46,078 bases of DNA. Origin: Clostridia bacterium. Lineage in GTDB: Bacteria; Bacillota; Clostridia; Oscillospirales; Acutalibacteraceae. Position numbers and translations under genes: made by a program. This document shows, one piece after another, positions 20,766 through 28,157 of this stretch (position 1 is its first letter; every line of letters starts with the position of its first letter). Location of the stretch: contig JAFXBF010000007.1 of assembly GCA_017516745.1 (NCBI GenBank), positions 1 to 46,078 of the forward strand, read 5' to 3'. The notes beneath the pieces were generated by a model, which did no database searches, was not told the origin of the DNA, and worked only from the letters and a program-made list of their open reading frames with translations.

Positions 20766-20785
20766 TTGATATAAGGAGAAAATTT

Positions 20786-22960
20786 GTGGACATCATTACC
20801 GCTTTAACCACAGAATTTAATCTGCAGAAATGGCAGGTTGAAAACACCGTAAGCCTTATTGACGAGGGCAACACGATTCCGTTTATTGCCCGTTACCGCA
20901 AGGAGGCACACGGCACACTTGACGACCAGGTGCTTCGTGAGATTTCGGAAAGACTCGAATACCTGCGCAACCTCGACAAGCGCAGAGAAGAGGTCAGAAA
21001 GTCAATCACCGACCAGGAAAAGATGACGGACGAAATCGAAGCCGCACTTGAAAACGCAAAGACACTTGCGGAAATCGAGGATATCTACCGCCCCTTCAAG
21101 CCCAAGAGAAAGACACGCGCAAGCGTTGCAAGAGAAAAGGGTCTTGAACCGCTGGCACAGCTTATTTTTGAGCAGGAGGTTATGAATACCCCTGCAATTG
21201 AAGCGGCGGCAGCTTACGTTGACGAAGAAAAAGGCGTTGCCACGGCAGAAGAGGCCTTGCAGGGTGCAATGGACATCATTGCCGAGGATATTTCGGACAA
21301 CGCAGACATAAGGCGCAGAATACGCAACCTTTTCAGCGTTGTCGGTATTGTAAGCTCGAAGGCAGCCGATGCCGAAAAGGACAGCGTTTATGCACAGTAT
21401 TACGATTATTACGAGCCCGTCAACAAAATTGCCAACCACAGAATTCTCGCCCTTGACAGAGGCGAAAAGGAAGGCTTCCTTAAAGTTGACGTTACTCTTG
21501 ATATCACAAAAGCACTCGGTGTTATTACAAGTGTTACACTGAAAAATACCGGTTCTCTGTTTACCGACACGGTAAGGGATGCCGGTGCAGACAGCTACAC
21601 AAGGCTCATAATGCCCTCCATTGAGCGTGAAATCCGCTCAATGCTCACCGAAAGAGCAGATACCGATGCAATCAAAGTATTTGCCGCCAACCTTCGTCCC
21701 CTGCTGCTTCAGCCGCCCGTAAAGGGCAAGGTAGCCCTCGGTCTTGACCCCGGCTACAGGACAGGCTGTAAGGTAGCCGTTGTTGACGAAACGGGCAGAG
21801 TGCTTGACACGGGCGTTATTTATGTAACCCATTCCGAAGCACAGAAGCTCTCAGCCAAGCAGACTGTTGCAAACCTTATAAAGAAGCACAACGTTGAGAT
21901 TATCGCAATCGGCAACGGTACGGCTTCAAAGGAAACGGAAATTTTCACTTCAAACCTGCTCAAGGAAATCGGCAGCAAGGCAAAGTATATGGTTGTAAGC
22001 GAGGCAGGTGCTTCGGTTTACTCAGCCTCCAAGCTTGCAGCTGAGGAATTCCCGCAGTTTGACGTATCCTTAAGAAGTGCTGTTTCAATTGCACGCCGCT
22101 TGCAGGACCCGCTTGCAGAGCTTGTTAAAATCGACCCGAAGGCTATCGGCGTGGGACAGTACCAGCACGATATGCCGCAGAAGGAACTGAGCAACGCTCT
22201 TGACGGTGTTGTGGAGGACTGCGTTAACAACGTAGGCGTTGACCTCAACACAGCCTCTCCCTCACTTCTCACAAGAGTTTCCGGCATCAATTCAACAGTT
22301 GCGAAAAATATTGTACTTTACAGAGAAGAAAACGGTGCATTCACGGGCAGGGCACAGCTCAAAAAGGTACCCAAGCTCGGCGCAAAGGCATACGAGCAGT
22401 GCGCAGGCTTCCTGCGTGTAGCGGAAAGCAAGAATCCGCTCGACAACACGGGCGTTCACCCCGAAAGCTACGATGCGGCCAAAGAGCTTCTTGACATTTG
22501 CGGCTATGACCTTAAAGACGTAAAGGCAGGCAGAATCATTGACCTTGCACAGAAGGTTGAGGAAAGAGGCTCGGACAAGGTTGCACAGCAGCTTGGAATC
22601 GGTGTGCCAACACTCAACGACATCGTAAAGGAAATGCTCCGCCCCGGCAGAGACCCGAGAGACGAGCTTCCGCCCCCGATGCTTCTCACGGATGTTATGG
22701 ATATGAACGACTTAAAGCCCGGAATGGAGCTTAAGGGCACGGTTCGAAACGTTATTGACTTCGGTGCATTTATCGACATCGGCGTTCATCAGGACGGTCT
22801 TGTTCACATTTCACGCATTACGGACAGATACATCAAGCATCCCTCCGAAGTGCTTACGGTCGGCGATATCGTCACCGTATGGGTTGTCAGCGTTGACACC
22901 GCCAAGAAGCGCATTGCACTTACAATGAGGAAACCCAAGGAGGCGGAAAACGTTGGCTGA
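20786..22960 (+). CDS. tex: Tex-family S1 RNA-binding protein
   Basis: This protein of about 724 residues is Tex, a conserved RNA-binding protein related to eukaryotic Spt6 and thought to act in transcription. Domains: N-terminal helical Tex_N, a YqgF/RuvC-like domain beginning near KVALGLDPGYRTGCKVAVVD, helix-hairpin-helix motifs (NTASPSLLTRVSGI), and a C-terminal S1 domain over about residues 645-715 (GMELKGTVRNVIDFGAFIDI). The start is GTG at 20786, chosen because AAGGAG (20773-20778) sits 7 bp upstream and translation from it begins MDIITALTTEF, the family start; the longer frame reaches back into the permease gene. It overlaps the MATE gene by 8 bp. Very conserved and probably full length. 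Confidence 0.95.
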   Translation: MDIITALTTEFNLQKWQVENTVSLIDEGNTIPFIARYRKEAHGTLDDQVLREISERLEYLRNLDKRREEVRKSITDQEKMTDEIEAALENAKTLAEIEDIYRPFKPKRKTRASVAREKGLEPLAQLIFEQEVMNTPAIEAAAAYVDEEKGVATAEEALQGAMDIIAEDISDNADIRRRIRNLFSVVGIVSSKAADAEKDSVYAQYYDYYEPVNKIANHRILALDRGEKEGFLKVDVTLDITKALGVITSVTLKNTGSLFTDTVRDAGADSYTRLIMPSIEREIRSMLTERADTDAIKVFAANLRPLLLQPPVKGKVALGLDPGYRTGCKVAVVDETGRVLDTGVIYVTHSEAQKLSAKQTVANLIKKHNVEIIAIGNGTASKETEIFTSNLLKEIGSKAKYMVVSEAGASVYSASKLAAEEFPQFDVSLRSAVSIARRLQDPLAELVKIDPKAIGVGQYQHDMPQKELSNALDGVVEDCVNNVGVDLNTASPSLLTRVSGINSTVAKNIVLYREENGAFTGRAQLKKVPKLGAKAYEQCAGFLRVAESKNPLDNTGVHPESYDAAKELLDICGYDLKDVKAGRIIDLAQKVEERGSDKVAQQLGIGVPTLNDIVKEMLRPGRDPRDELPPPMLLTDVMDMNDLKPGMELKGTVRNVIDFGAFIDIGVHQDGLVHISRITDRYIKHPSEVLTVGDIVTVWVVSVDTAKKRIALTMRKPKEAENVG

Positions 22961-24308
22961 TAACTTTCACAAGGATTTAACGCAGGGCAGTGTTACAAAA
23001 CAGCTTATTAAATTTGCAACGCCCTTCCTGCTTTCAAACCTTCTTCAGGCGCTTTACAGCGTTGCCGATATGATTATAGTCGGTCAGTTCTGCGGCAAAA
23101 CAGGCATTACCGGCGTTTCCATCGGCAGTCAGATAAACATACTCGTAACGGGTGCGGCAATGGGCCTTTCCGTTGGCGGTACGGTGCTTATAGCACAGTA
23201 CGGCGGACAGAAGCTGTTCGGCGAACAGCGCAAAACCATAGGCACTATGACTTCGCTTTATATGATACTTGCCGTCGTGCTGACGGTTGCAATGCTCTTG
23301 CTTTGCGACCCCCTGCTCACCCTTCTCAACACACCTGCCTCCGCTTATTCGGAAGCCAAAGACTACTACAACATCTGTATGGGCGGTATGGTGTTTATGT
23401 TCCTTTATAACGCCATAAGCGGTGTACTGCGAGGAATGGGTGACTCCAAAAGGCCGCTCTATTTCGTGCTCATCGCCGCAATCACAAACGTTGTACTCGA
23501 CCTTATTCTTGTCGGAAAGTTCGGCATGGCTTCCGCTGGTGCGGCGTGGGCAACGATATCGGCACAGGCACTCAGCGTAATTATTTCGCTTATTTACCTT
23601 GCCAAGAAAAAATTCTTTGCGGAATACAAACTCAGCGATTTCAAAATCAGCAAGGACAAGCTTGGGCCTCTTATGCAGATAGGTCTCCCCTCATCCATAC
23701 AGAGCCTTGTTGTTTCGCTTTCGTTCCTGACTCTCACCGCTCTTGTAAACTCCCTGCCCAACGCTGAGGTTGCATCTGCCTGCCAGGGTATAGGCGGTAA
23801 AATAAACTCGTTTGCAATTCTGCCGGGCCTTGCAATAAGCAGTGCCATTTCCTCAATGGCGGGTCAGAATATCGGCGCAGGCGAATATGCCAGAGCAAAA
23901 AAGACTATGCTTACGGGTATGGTTATGGCATTCTCGGTTTCAGTTGCAGTTTTTGCGGTTGTAAACCTCTTCCCCGAATTTCTAATCAGGCTGTTTGACA
24001 GCGAGGCGGAGGTTATAGAAACAGGTGCAAGATATATACGCATCATTTCGTTTGACTACCTTTTTGCTTCGATTATGTTCTGCCTCAACGGTCTTGCAAT
24101 TGCCGCAGGCAACACGTATATTGCCCTTATCAATGCAATATGCAACGGTATTTTAGTCAGAATGCCAGTAGCGTATTTCCTTGTAAGAGCTATGGATATG
24201 GGCTTTGACGGCGTTGCTATTGCAATGGGCTTTGCCTCATTAATCGGCATTGTAATAGGTGCGATTTACGTACAAAGCGGCAAATGGAAAAAGAGCATAA
24301 TACAATAA
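22953..24308 (+). CDS. MATE-family multidrug/cation efflux transporter
   Basis: This 451-residue protein has the twelve hydrophobic helices and duplicated halves of MATE exporters. Family marks are QLIKFATPFLLSNLLQALYSVADMII at the N-terminus (quoted in parts: FATPFLLSN, LYSVADMIIVGQF), GMGDSKRPLYF near residue 165 and GQNIGAGEYARAKK near 305. MATE proteins exchange sodium or protons for organic cations or other small molecules. The start is TTG at 22953, inside the end of tex, with AAGGAGG (22937-22943) 9 bp before it, so translation is probably coupled. Substrate is unknown. The next gene lies 44 bp downstream and encodes a glycosyl-phosphate transferase; transport of its product is not implied. 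Confidence 0.92.
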   Translation: MADNFHKDLTQGSVTKQLIKFATPFLLSNLLQALYSVADMIIVGQFCGKTGITGVSIGSQINILVTGAAMGLSVGGTVLIAQYGGQKLFGEQRKTIGTMTSLYMILAVVLTVAMLLLCDPLLTLLNTPASAYSEAKDYYNICMGGMVFMFLYNAISGVLRGMGDSKRPLYFVLIAAITNVVLDLILVGKFGMASAGAAWATISAQALSVIISLIYLAKKKFFAEYKLSDFKISKDKLGPLMQIGLPSSIQSLVVSLSFLTLTALVNSLPNAEVASACQGIGGKINSFAILPGLAISSAISSMAGQNIGAGEYARAKKTMLTGMVMAFSVSVAVFAVVNLFPEFLIRLFDSEAEVIETGARYIRIISFDYLFASIMFCLNGLAIAAGNTYIALINAICNGILVRMPVAYFLVRAMDMGFDGVAIAMGFASLIGIVIGAIYVQSGKWKKSIIQ

Positions 24309-24352
24309 AGAATGTAATATAATTATTATTTATAAAGGAGGTAATACCGAAA

Positions 24353-24925
24353 ATGAAAAGAGTGTTGGATTTTACGGCGGCGCTTTTCGCCTGCATACTG
24401 CTCTTTCCCCTGTTTTTGGTAATTGCCCTTATTATCCTTGTGACGGACGGTGCACCCGTAATTCACAAGCACAAGCGTATCGGCAAGGATATGAAAAAGT
24501 TTACAATCTACAAATTCCGCACGATGAAAAACGGCACAAGGCTTACCGCCACGGTCAACCTTACCGAGTCTGACGAGCAGATTACGCCGATTGGCAGAAT
24601 ACTGCGAAAGACCAGTATTGACGAATTGCCCCAGCTTTTCAATATTCTCAAGGGTGATATGAGCTTTGTCGGCCCCCGTCCGCTTATCATTCATGAGGGT
24701 GACATACACAAAATGCGCAAAGAAGCAGGCGTGTATTCCGTGCGCCCCGGTCTTACCGGCTGGGCACAGATTAACGGCAGAGACCGTGTCACCGACGAGG
24801 AAAAGGTAAGGCTTGACAAGGAATACGTTGAAAAGCAGAGCATTATGTTTGACCTTAAAATAATGCTGATGACAGTTACAAACGTTTTCAAATCCGACGG
24901 AGTTGTTGAAGGCGGAGAAAAATAA
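24353..24925 (+). CDS. PglC-like initiating sugar-phosphate transferase
   Basis: This 190-residue protein is a small bacterial sugar transferase (PF02397) that moves a sugar-1-phosphate from a UDP-sugar to undecaprenyl phosphate, the first step of many surface glycans. It has the monotopic N-terminal re-entrant helix (about residues 10-32), KFRTMKNG, the catalytic Asp90-Glu91 pair in SIDELPQL, GDMSFVGPRP, and RPGLTGWAQINGRD. Length matches PglC-type minimal enzymes rather than the long WbaP or WcaJ forms. AAAGGAGGTAAT gives a strong ribosome site. No glycosyltransferase or flippase cluster follows, so it is an isolated initiating enzyme. It is last in the run and followed by a terminator. Confidence 0.92.
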   Translation: MKRVLDFTAALFACILLFPLFLVIALIILVTDGAPVIHKHKRIGKDMKKFTIYKFRTMKNGTRLTATVNLTESDEQITPIGRILRKTSIDELPQLFNILKGDMSFVGPRPLIIHEGDIHKMRKEAGVYSVRPGLTGWAQINGRDRVTDEEKVRLDKEYVEKQSIMFDLKIMLMTVTNVFKSDGVVEGGEK

Positions 24926-24947
24926 AGCTTAATAAACCGCACACACA

Positions 24948-24990
24948 AAACGGCATTTTTTCAAATGAGAAATTTGCCGTTTTTTTGTGT
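24948..24990 (+). terminator. Hairpin terminator after sugar transferase gene
   Basis: Stem AAACGGCA (24948-24955) with TGCCGTTT (24975-24982), extended by CACA/TGTG outside, followed by a run of T (24980-24986). Confidence 0.75.
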
Positions 24991-25040
24991 GTTTTTATGG
25001 GCAAATAACAAAAAATTATCGGTTTATAATTAATTTTTTC

Positions 25041-25069
25041 TTGAAAAATTTTTAAAAATGGTTTACAAT
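25041..25069 (+). promoter_or_regulatory. Promoter for PHP gene
   Basis: TTGAAA at 25041-25046, 17-bp spacer, TACAAT at 25064-25069. The leader to the start at 25196 is about 120 nt; I recognise no riboswitch in it. Confidence 0.6.
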
Positions 25070-25195
25070 AATGAAGAATAAATTAATATCGCCTAATGGG
25101 GCTATTTTTGCAACCCTTTACTTTTGCAGGCAGAACAAATGCGGTTTACTGTTTGCAGAATTACACTTCTACACACCGAAAAGGGGGCCATTTTT

Positions 25196-26062
25196 ATGAC
25201 AGCGGATTTACATTGCCACACCAAATTATCGGACGGCTCAATGGGTATTGACGAGCTGATAGTTCTGGCAAAAAAGAAAGGTATTGACACAATTGCAATC
25301 ACGGACCATGACTGTCTTGCAGGCACGGTACGGGGTAAAATAATCGGCGAAAGGCACGGGGTTAACGTAATACCCGGTGTTGAAATTTCTGCGTTTGACA
25401 GCGCAACACAAACCGAAGTACATATACTCTGCTACCAGCCGGACAGCCCGGACAGGCTTGAAGGCCTTTGCCGCCGCAATTCGCTTTCACGCAAAAAGGC
25501 CAGCCAGTATATGATACTCAAAACAGCCCAGCGCTATCCCATTACACCCGACCTTGTTCTCAAATGTGCACAGGGTTCAACCAACGTATTCAAGCAGCAC
25601 ATTATGCACGCCCTTATGGAGTGTGCAATTACAACCGAGCTTTACGGCAAGGTTTATCACGAGCTTTTCTCACCCGAAAGCGAAGCAAACGTTATCGTCC
25701 GTCCGCAGTTCCCCGAGCCCAAAGAGGTTATTGAGCAGATTCGTGCTGCAGGCGGTATAGCAGTTCTATCCCACCCTGCTCATTCAAAATGCGCACACCT
25801 TATTGACGAGCTTGTTGAAGCAGGTCTTCACGGCATAGAGGTTTGGCACCCCTGCCACAGCGCAGAAGATATTGCAATGCTCACAAAAATCGCCAAGGAA
25901 AAGAAGCTGCTTATGACAGGCGGCAGCGATTTCCACGGAATGTACTCACCCACGGCTGTAGGCGTTGGCGGAATTGAAATTCCCCAGCAGCATTTAAGCA
26001 CCTTCCTCGGCTACAAGGCAAAGATGAAGCGTCTGCAGAAAAAAGCAGAAAACAACGCATAA
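25196..26062 (+). CDS. PHP-domain phosphoesterase
   Basis: This 288-residue protein belongs to the polymerase and histidinol phosphatase (PHP) superfamily of metal-dependent phosphoesterases. Metal-binding residues appear in the expected order: DLHCHTKLSDG (His6, His8), ITDHDC (Asp37, His38), the acidic PGVEISA stretch, HILCYQP, VLSHPAHS and a late GSDFHGMY. Close relatives include RNase AM-like (YciV/TrpH) enzymes that act on 3',5'-nucleoside bisphosphates or RNA 5' ends; this is the likeliest role. The start was set at 25196, where AAGGGGG lies 8 bp upstream and the protein begins MTADLHCHT; the longer frame back to 25124 has no ribosome site. The unknown gene after it starts 19 bp downstream. 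Confidence 0.88.
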   Translation: MTADLHCHTKLSDGSMGIDELIVLAKKKGIDTIAITDHDCLAGTVRGKIIGERHGVNVIPGVEISAFDSATQTEVHILCYQPDSPDRLEGLCRRNSLSRKKASQYMILKTAQRYPITPDLVLKCAQGSTNVFKQHIMHALMECAITTELYGKVYHELFSPESEANVIVRPQFPEPKEVIEQIRAAGGIAVLSHPAHSKCAHLIDELVEAGLHGIEVWHPCHSAEDIAMLTKIAKEKKLLMTGGSDFHGMYSPTAVGVGGIEIPQQHLSTFLGYKAKMKRLQKKAENNA

Positions 26063-26081
26063 ACTCATAGGAGATATTTCA

Positions 26082-26642
26082 ATGCACGACGACAGCGATA
26101 TTAAAATTTTCAAAGGCAAAGATGAAGAAGCAGACGGCGGCGACCTTTTTGCCCTTGCGGAAGAAATGCGCAGACATATTGTCAACGGCAATTCACAAAA
26201 GGCAAAGGATCTCGGCACAAAGCTTGCGAGCCTTTCCCCGGACAGCGACGACCTCGGCGAAGAGCTGATAAAATACGTGCGCAACACGGCAGCAGACGAA
26301 GAAATCAAGGATCAGATTATTACGCTGATGCTTTTCTGCGCAGAATACACGCTGCTGGACGAGCTTTGCCCTATGCTTTCCACAAGCGCTACAGAGGCTA
26401 TGTATGACGTTATAAAAGCCAATTTCCCTGACTTTTACAATGGCATTTCAAACGGAGCGGCAGTCAGCTTCTACTACCTTGCGGTAAAGAGAAACCGAGA
26501 TGTCGCAAAGGCAGTAGGCGAAAGCTTTGCAATGCTCTGTGAGCAGGACAGCAAGCTGATTAAAACAATGGGCGAAAACGTTTTCACCCTCACCTGCGAA
26601 AAGGTAAAAGAAATTATTTCGGAATACGAATTTGAAAAGTAA
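26082..26642 (+). CDS. Hypothetical acidic helical protein
   Basis: This 186-residue protein matches no family I recognise. It is acidic overall, has no signal peptide or membrane segment, and looks almost wholly helical: a charged N-terminus with KGKDEEADGGD, then amphipathic helices rich in Ala, Leu and Glu. A pattern of helix pairs (LAEEMRRHIVNG, AKDLGTKLASL, and later AVGESFAMLCEQDSKL) suggests a TPR- or HEAT-like fold, which is inference only. Three or four Cys residues occur but no metal motif. AGGAGAT lies before the ATG. It is 19 bp after the PHP gene and probably co-transcribed with it, ending at a strong terminator. Confidence 0.75.
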   Translation: MHDDSDIKIFKGKDEEADGGDLFALAEEMRRHIVNGNSQKAKDLGTKLASLSPDSDDLGEELIKYVRNTAADEEIKDQIITLMLFCAEYTLLDELCPMLSTSATEAMYDVIKANFPDFYNGISNGAAVSFYYLAVKRNRDVAKAVGESFAMLCEQDSKLIKTMGENVFTLTCEKVKEIISEYEFEK

Positions 26643-26654
26643 GATATAATAAGC

Positions 26655-26689
26655 ATTACGGCACACTTCGCTTTGAAGTGTGCCGTAAT
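26655..26689. terminator. Hairpin terminator (31-nt sequence shared with 28087)
   Basis: A 15-bp perfect stem (26655-26669 with 26675-26689) with a GCTTT loop, between the convergent genes ending at 26642 and 26702. Bases 26659-26689 are identical to 28087-28117. Confidence 0.85.
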
Positions 26690-26701
26690 CTTTACATGTT
26701 A

Positions 26702-27199
26702 TTACGGTGCTTCTTTGATATCCGTCACCGTCCAGACTCCGTTTTCCTTTTCTATTTTCCAGTAGCTTAAAATATCCCACGAACCGCTGTTTGACTGCGT
26801 TCCGTCATCGAAAACGTGTTCCCGTTCCACAGAATATACGACCCATACATATCCGCTGTTGCCCTTGGCCTCAGCCGTTACAAGCTGCAAATCAACCGAA
26901 GCCGAAACAACATCATCCCTGTAATACCGTGCAAGTGCACCCACGCTTTTATCGGCATCGGCAGCCTTGCCTTTATACTCAAAAACCTGCTTTGCGGTTT
27001 CAAGTATATCCCGTGCCACAGCTTCATCCTCCTCGCTCATTTCACGGTCAAGTGTGAAATAGCGCAGATAGCCGTAGTAACTTCTGTACGGCAGGTATTC
27101 GTCATAATAAACGCTGTGGTCAATAATAAACAAACCGATTACAAGCGGCGAACAGATAAGTATAACCGCAAGAACACATATCAGCAAACGTTTTTTCAT
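26702..27199 (-). CDS. Hypothetical membrane-anchored protein
   Basis: This 165-residue protein has one N-terminal hydrophobic segment (about residues 5-26) after MKKR, with no lipobox Cys, so it is probably anchored with the rest outside the cell. The outer part is Tyr-rich near the anchor (YYDEYLPYRSYYGYLRYF), then helical, then shows beta segments ending WKIEKENGVWTVTDIKEAP, a pattern often seen in NTF2-like or DUF4829-type domains; that assignment is weak. It is divergent from padR, with perfect-consensus promoter boxes only 16 bp from the padR -35. GGGGAG precedes the ATG. It may be a target or partner of the PadR system. Function unknown. Confidence 0.75.
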   Translation of the reverse strand: MKKRLLICVLAVILICSPLVIGLFIIDHSVYYDEYLPYRSYYGYLRYFTLDREMSEEDEAVARDILETAKQVFEYKGKAADADKSVGALARYYRDDVVSASVDLQLVTAEAKGNSGYVWVVYSVEREHVFDDGTQSNSGSWDILSYWKIEKENGVWTVTDIKEAP

Positions 27200-27229
27200 A
27201 TTGCTCTCCCCTTCTTGTTTTTCATCTAC

Positions 27230-27258
27230 ATTATAACCGTGAAAATATTTTTTGTCAA
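27230..27258 (-). promoter_or_regulatory. Consensus promoter for anchored protein gene
   Basis: On the minus strand: TTGACA (27258-27253), 17-bp spacer, TATAAT (27235-27230). Both hexamers are perfect. The start codon lies about 30 bp downstream. Confidence 0.85.
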
Positions 27259-27289
27259 TAACAAATTTTATTCATTGACAAATTTTATT
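27252..27289. promoter_or_regulatory. Candidate PadR operator: inverted and direct repeats between promoters
   Basis: TTGTCAAT (27252-27259) and ATTGACAA (27274-27281) form a perfect inverted repeat that coincides with the two divergent -35 boxes. In addition ACAAATTTTATT occurs twice as a direct repeat (27261-27272 and 27278-27289). Part of the inverted symmetry is explained by the -35 boxes themselves; a PadR site here is inference. Confidence 0.4.
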
Positions 27290-27302
27290 TCTGTGCTATA
27301 AT
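27275..27302 (+). promoter_or_regulatory. Consensus promoter for padR-HAAS operon
   Basis: TTGACA at 27275-27280, 16-bp spacer, TATAAT at 27297-27302 with extended -10 TG at 27294-27295. Both hexamers are perfect. Confidence 0.85.
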
Positions 27303-27340
27303 TAACTCAAAGATACCCTTTACTCAAAGGCGGTGGTTAT

Positions 27341-27700
27341 ATGCCCAAAGCAGAAAAAAACGAAAAAATCTCAATATCCGAAAACCTGAAAAAAGGCATA
27401 ACGGAAATGCTTATTCTTTCCTTTCTGGATAAGGAGGATATGCATACCTATGCAATAATGAATAAGCTGGATGAGCTTTCGGGCGGCGTATGCAAAATCA
27501 GCTACCCCTACGCTGTTATATACCGCCTGACCGACTGCAAGTATATTGAAGAAGCAGGAAAAAGGGTTGACGAAAACCGCCTGAGGCAGTTTTATCGGAT
27601 TACGCCAAGCGGAAAAGCATATCTTAACGATATGAGAAAGGAATATGACACCTTTATAAACGGTGTAAATATGATTTTTCAAGCGCTGAAAGGAGAATAA
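27341..27700 (+). CDS. PadR-family transcriptional regulator
   Basis: This 119-residue protein is a PadR-type winged-helix regulator. The N-terminal part reads LKKGITEMLILSFLDKEDMHTYAI, matching the GxxxxLLLxLLxxxxxxGY pattern of PadR, and the wing region carries YAVIYRLTDCKYIEEAG (about residues 64-80), with FYRITPSGKAYLNDM as the typical wing and C-terminal helix. Such proteins usually repress their own and nearby genes and respond to small molecules or membrane stress. The next gene, 4 bp downstream, encodes a membrane protein of the HAAS kind, the standard partner. AAGGCGGTGG precedes the ATG. The divergent gene at 26702-27199 could also be under its control. Confidence 0.9.
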   Translation: MPKAEKNEKISISENLKKGITEMLILSFLDKEDMHTYAIMNKLDELSGGVCKISYPYAVIYRLTDCKYIEEAGKRVDENRLRQFYRITPSGKAYLNDMRKEYDTFINGVNMIFQALKGE

Positions 27701-27704
27701 ACCG

Positions 27705-28079
27705 ATGATTAAGGAAAGAGAGATAAATAAATATTTAAAGAGCGTTGAAAAGAACATACCCTGTTCAAAAAAGATTAAAAAGGACTGTATGCAAAGTTTA
27801 AAGTTAAATATCGAAGATATAATCAGTTCCGACCCGAATGTAACATTAAGCAGTCTGACCGAAATTCTCGGCACACCGAAAGCCGTAGCCGATGGCTTTA
27901 CAAGCGAATTAGACCCAAAGATTATAAGAAAATATAAACTAATAAAAAACATTGCTTGCTTTACAGTTTTTGCACTTCTTGCAGTTGTTACAATAGCATT
28001 TTTAAGCAACTGTATATATGACTTAACAAGGCTTGATTATAATTTCTTTTTGGTTAGGGATTTGGCAAATACACCGTAA
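27705..28079 (+). CDS. HAAS-type (DUF1700/DUF6120-like) membrane protein
   Basis: This 124-residue protein has a cytoplasmic helical domain (about residues 1-75) and one membrane helix (about 82-103). The soluble part shows the HAAS-like order: EINKYLKSVEKNIPC, KKIKKDCMQSLKLNIEDII, and SSLTEILGTPKAVADGFTSEL, where the LG.P..VA..F pattern is typical. HAAS (helix-turn-helix-associated alpha-helical signalling) proteins are normally encoded just after PadR and are thought to bind or sense with it. The C-terminal tail after the helix is short, about 20 residues. AAAGGAG overlaps the padR stop, so translation is coupled. A terminator hairpin follows. Confidence 0.8.
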   Translation: MIKEREINKYLKSVEKNIPCSKKIKKDCMQSLKLNIEDIISSDPNVTLSSLTEILGTPKAVADGFTSELDPKIIRKYKLIKNIACFTVFALLAVVTIAFLSNCIYDLTRLDYNFFLVRDLANTP

Positions 28080-28086
28080 CTAAAAG

Positions 28087-28120
28087 CGGCACACTTCGCT
28101 TTGAAGTGTGCCGTAATTTT
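28087..28120. terminator. Hairpin terminator (31-nt sequence shared with 26659)
   Basis: An 11-bp perfect stem (28087-28097 with 28103-28113) with a GCTTT loop and then TAATTTTATT. It lies between the convergent HAAS-type gene and prmA. Bases 28087-28117 are identical to 26659-26689 in the same orientation. Confidence 0.85.
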
Positions 28121-28157
28121 ATTCGCTTAAAAGCGAGTTATATTGCCTTCGGCAGTT

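Noticed and set aside
20711-20785. N-terminal extension of tex into the permease gene
   Set aside because: The ribosome site points to GTG 20786 and the extension reads as an out-of-frame part of the permease.
25070-25195. Possible riboswitch in the PHP gene leader
   Set aside because: About 120 nt long but with no recognisable conserved aptamer pattern or terminator/antiterminator pair.
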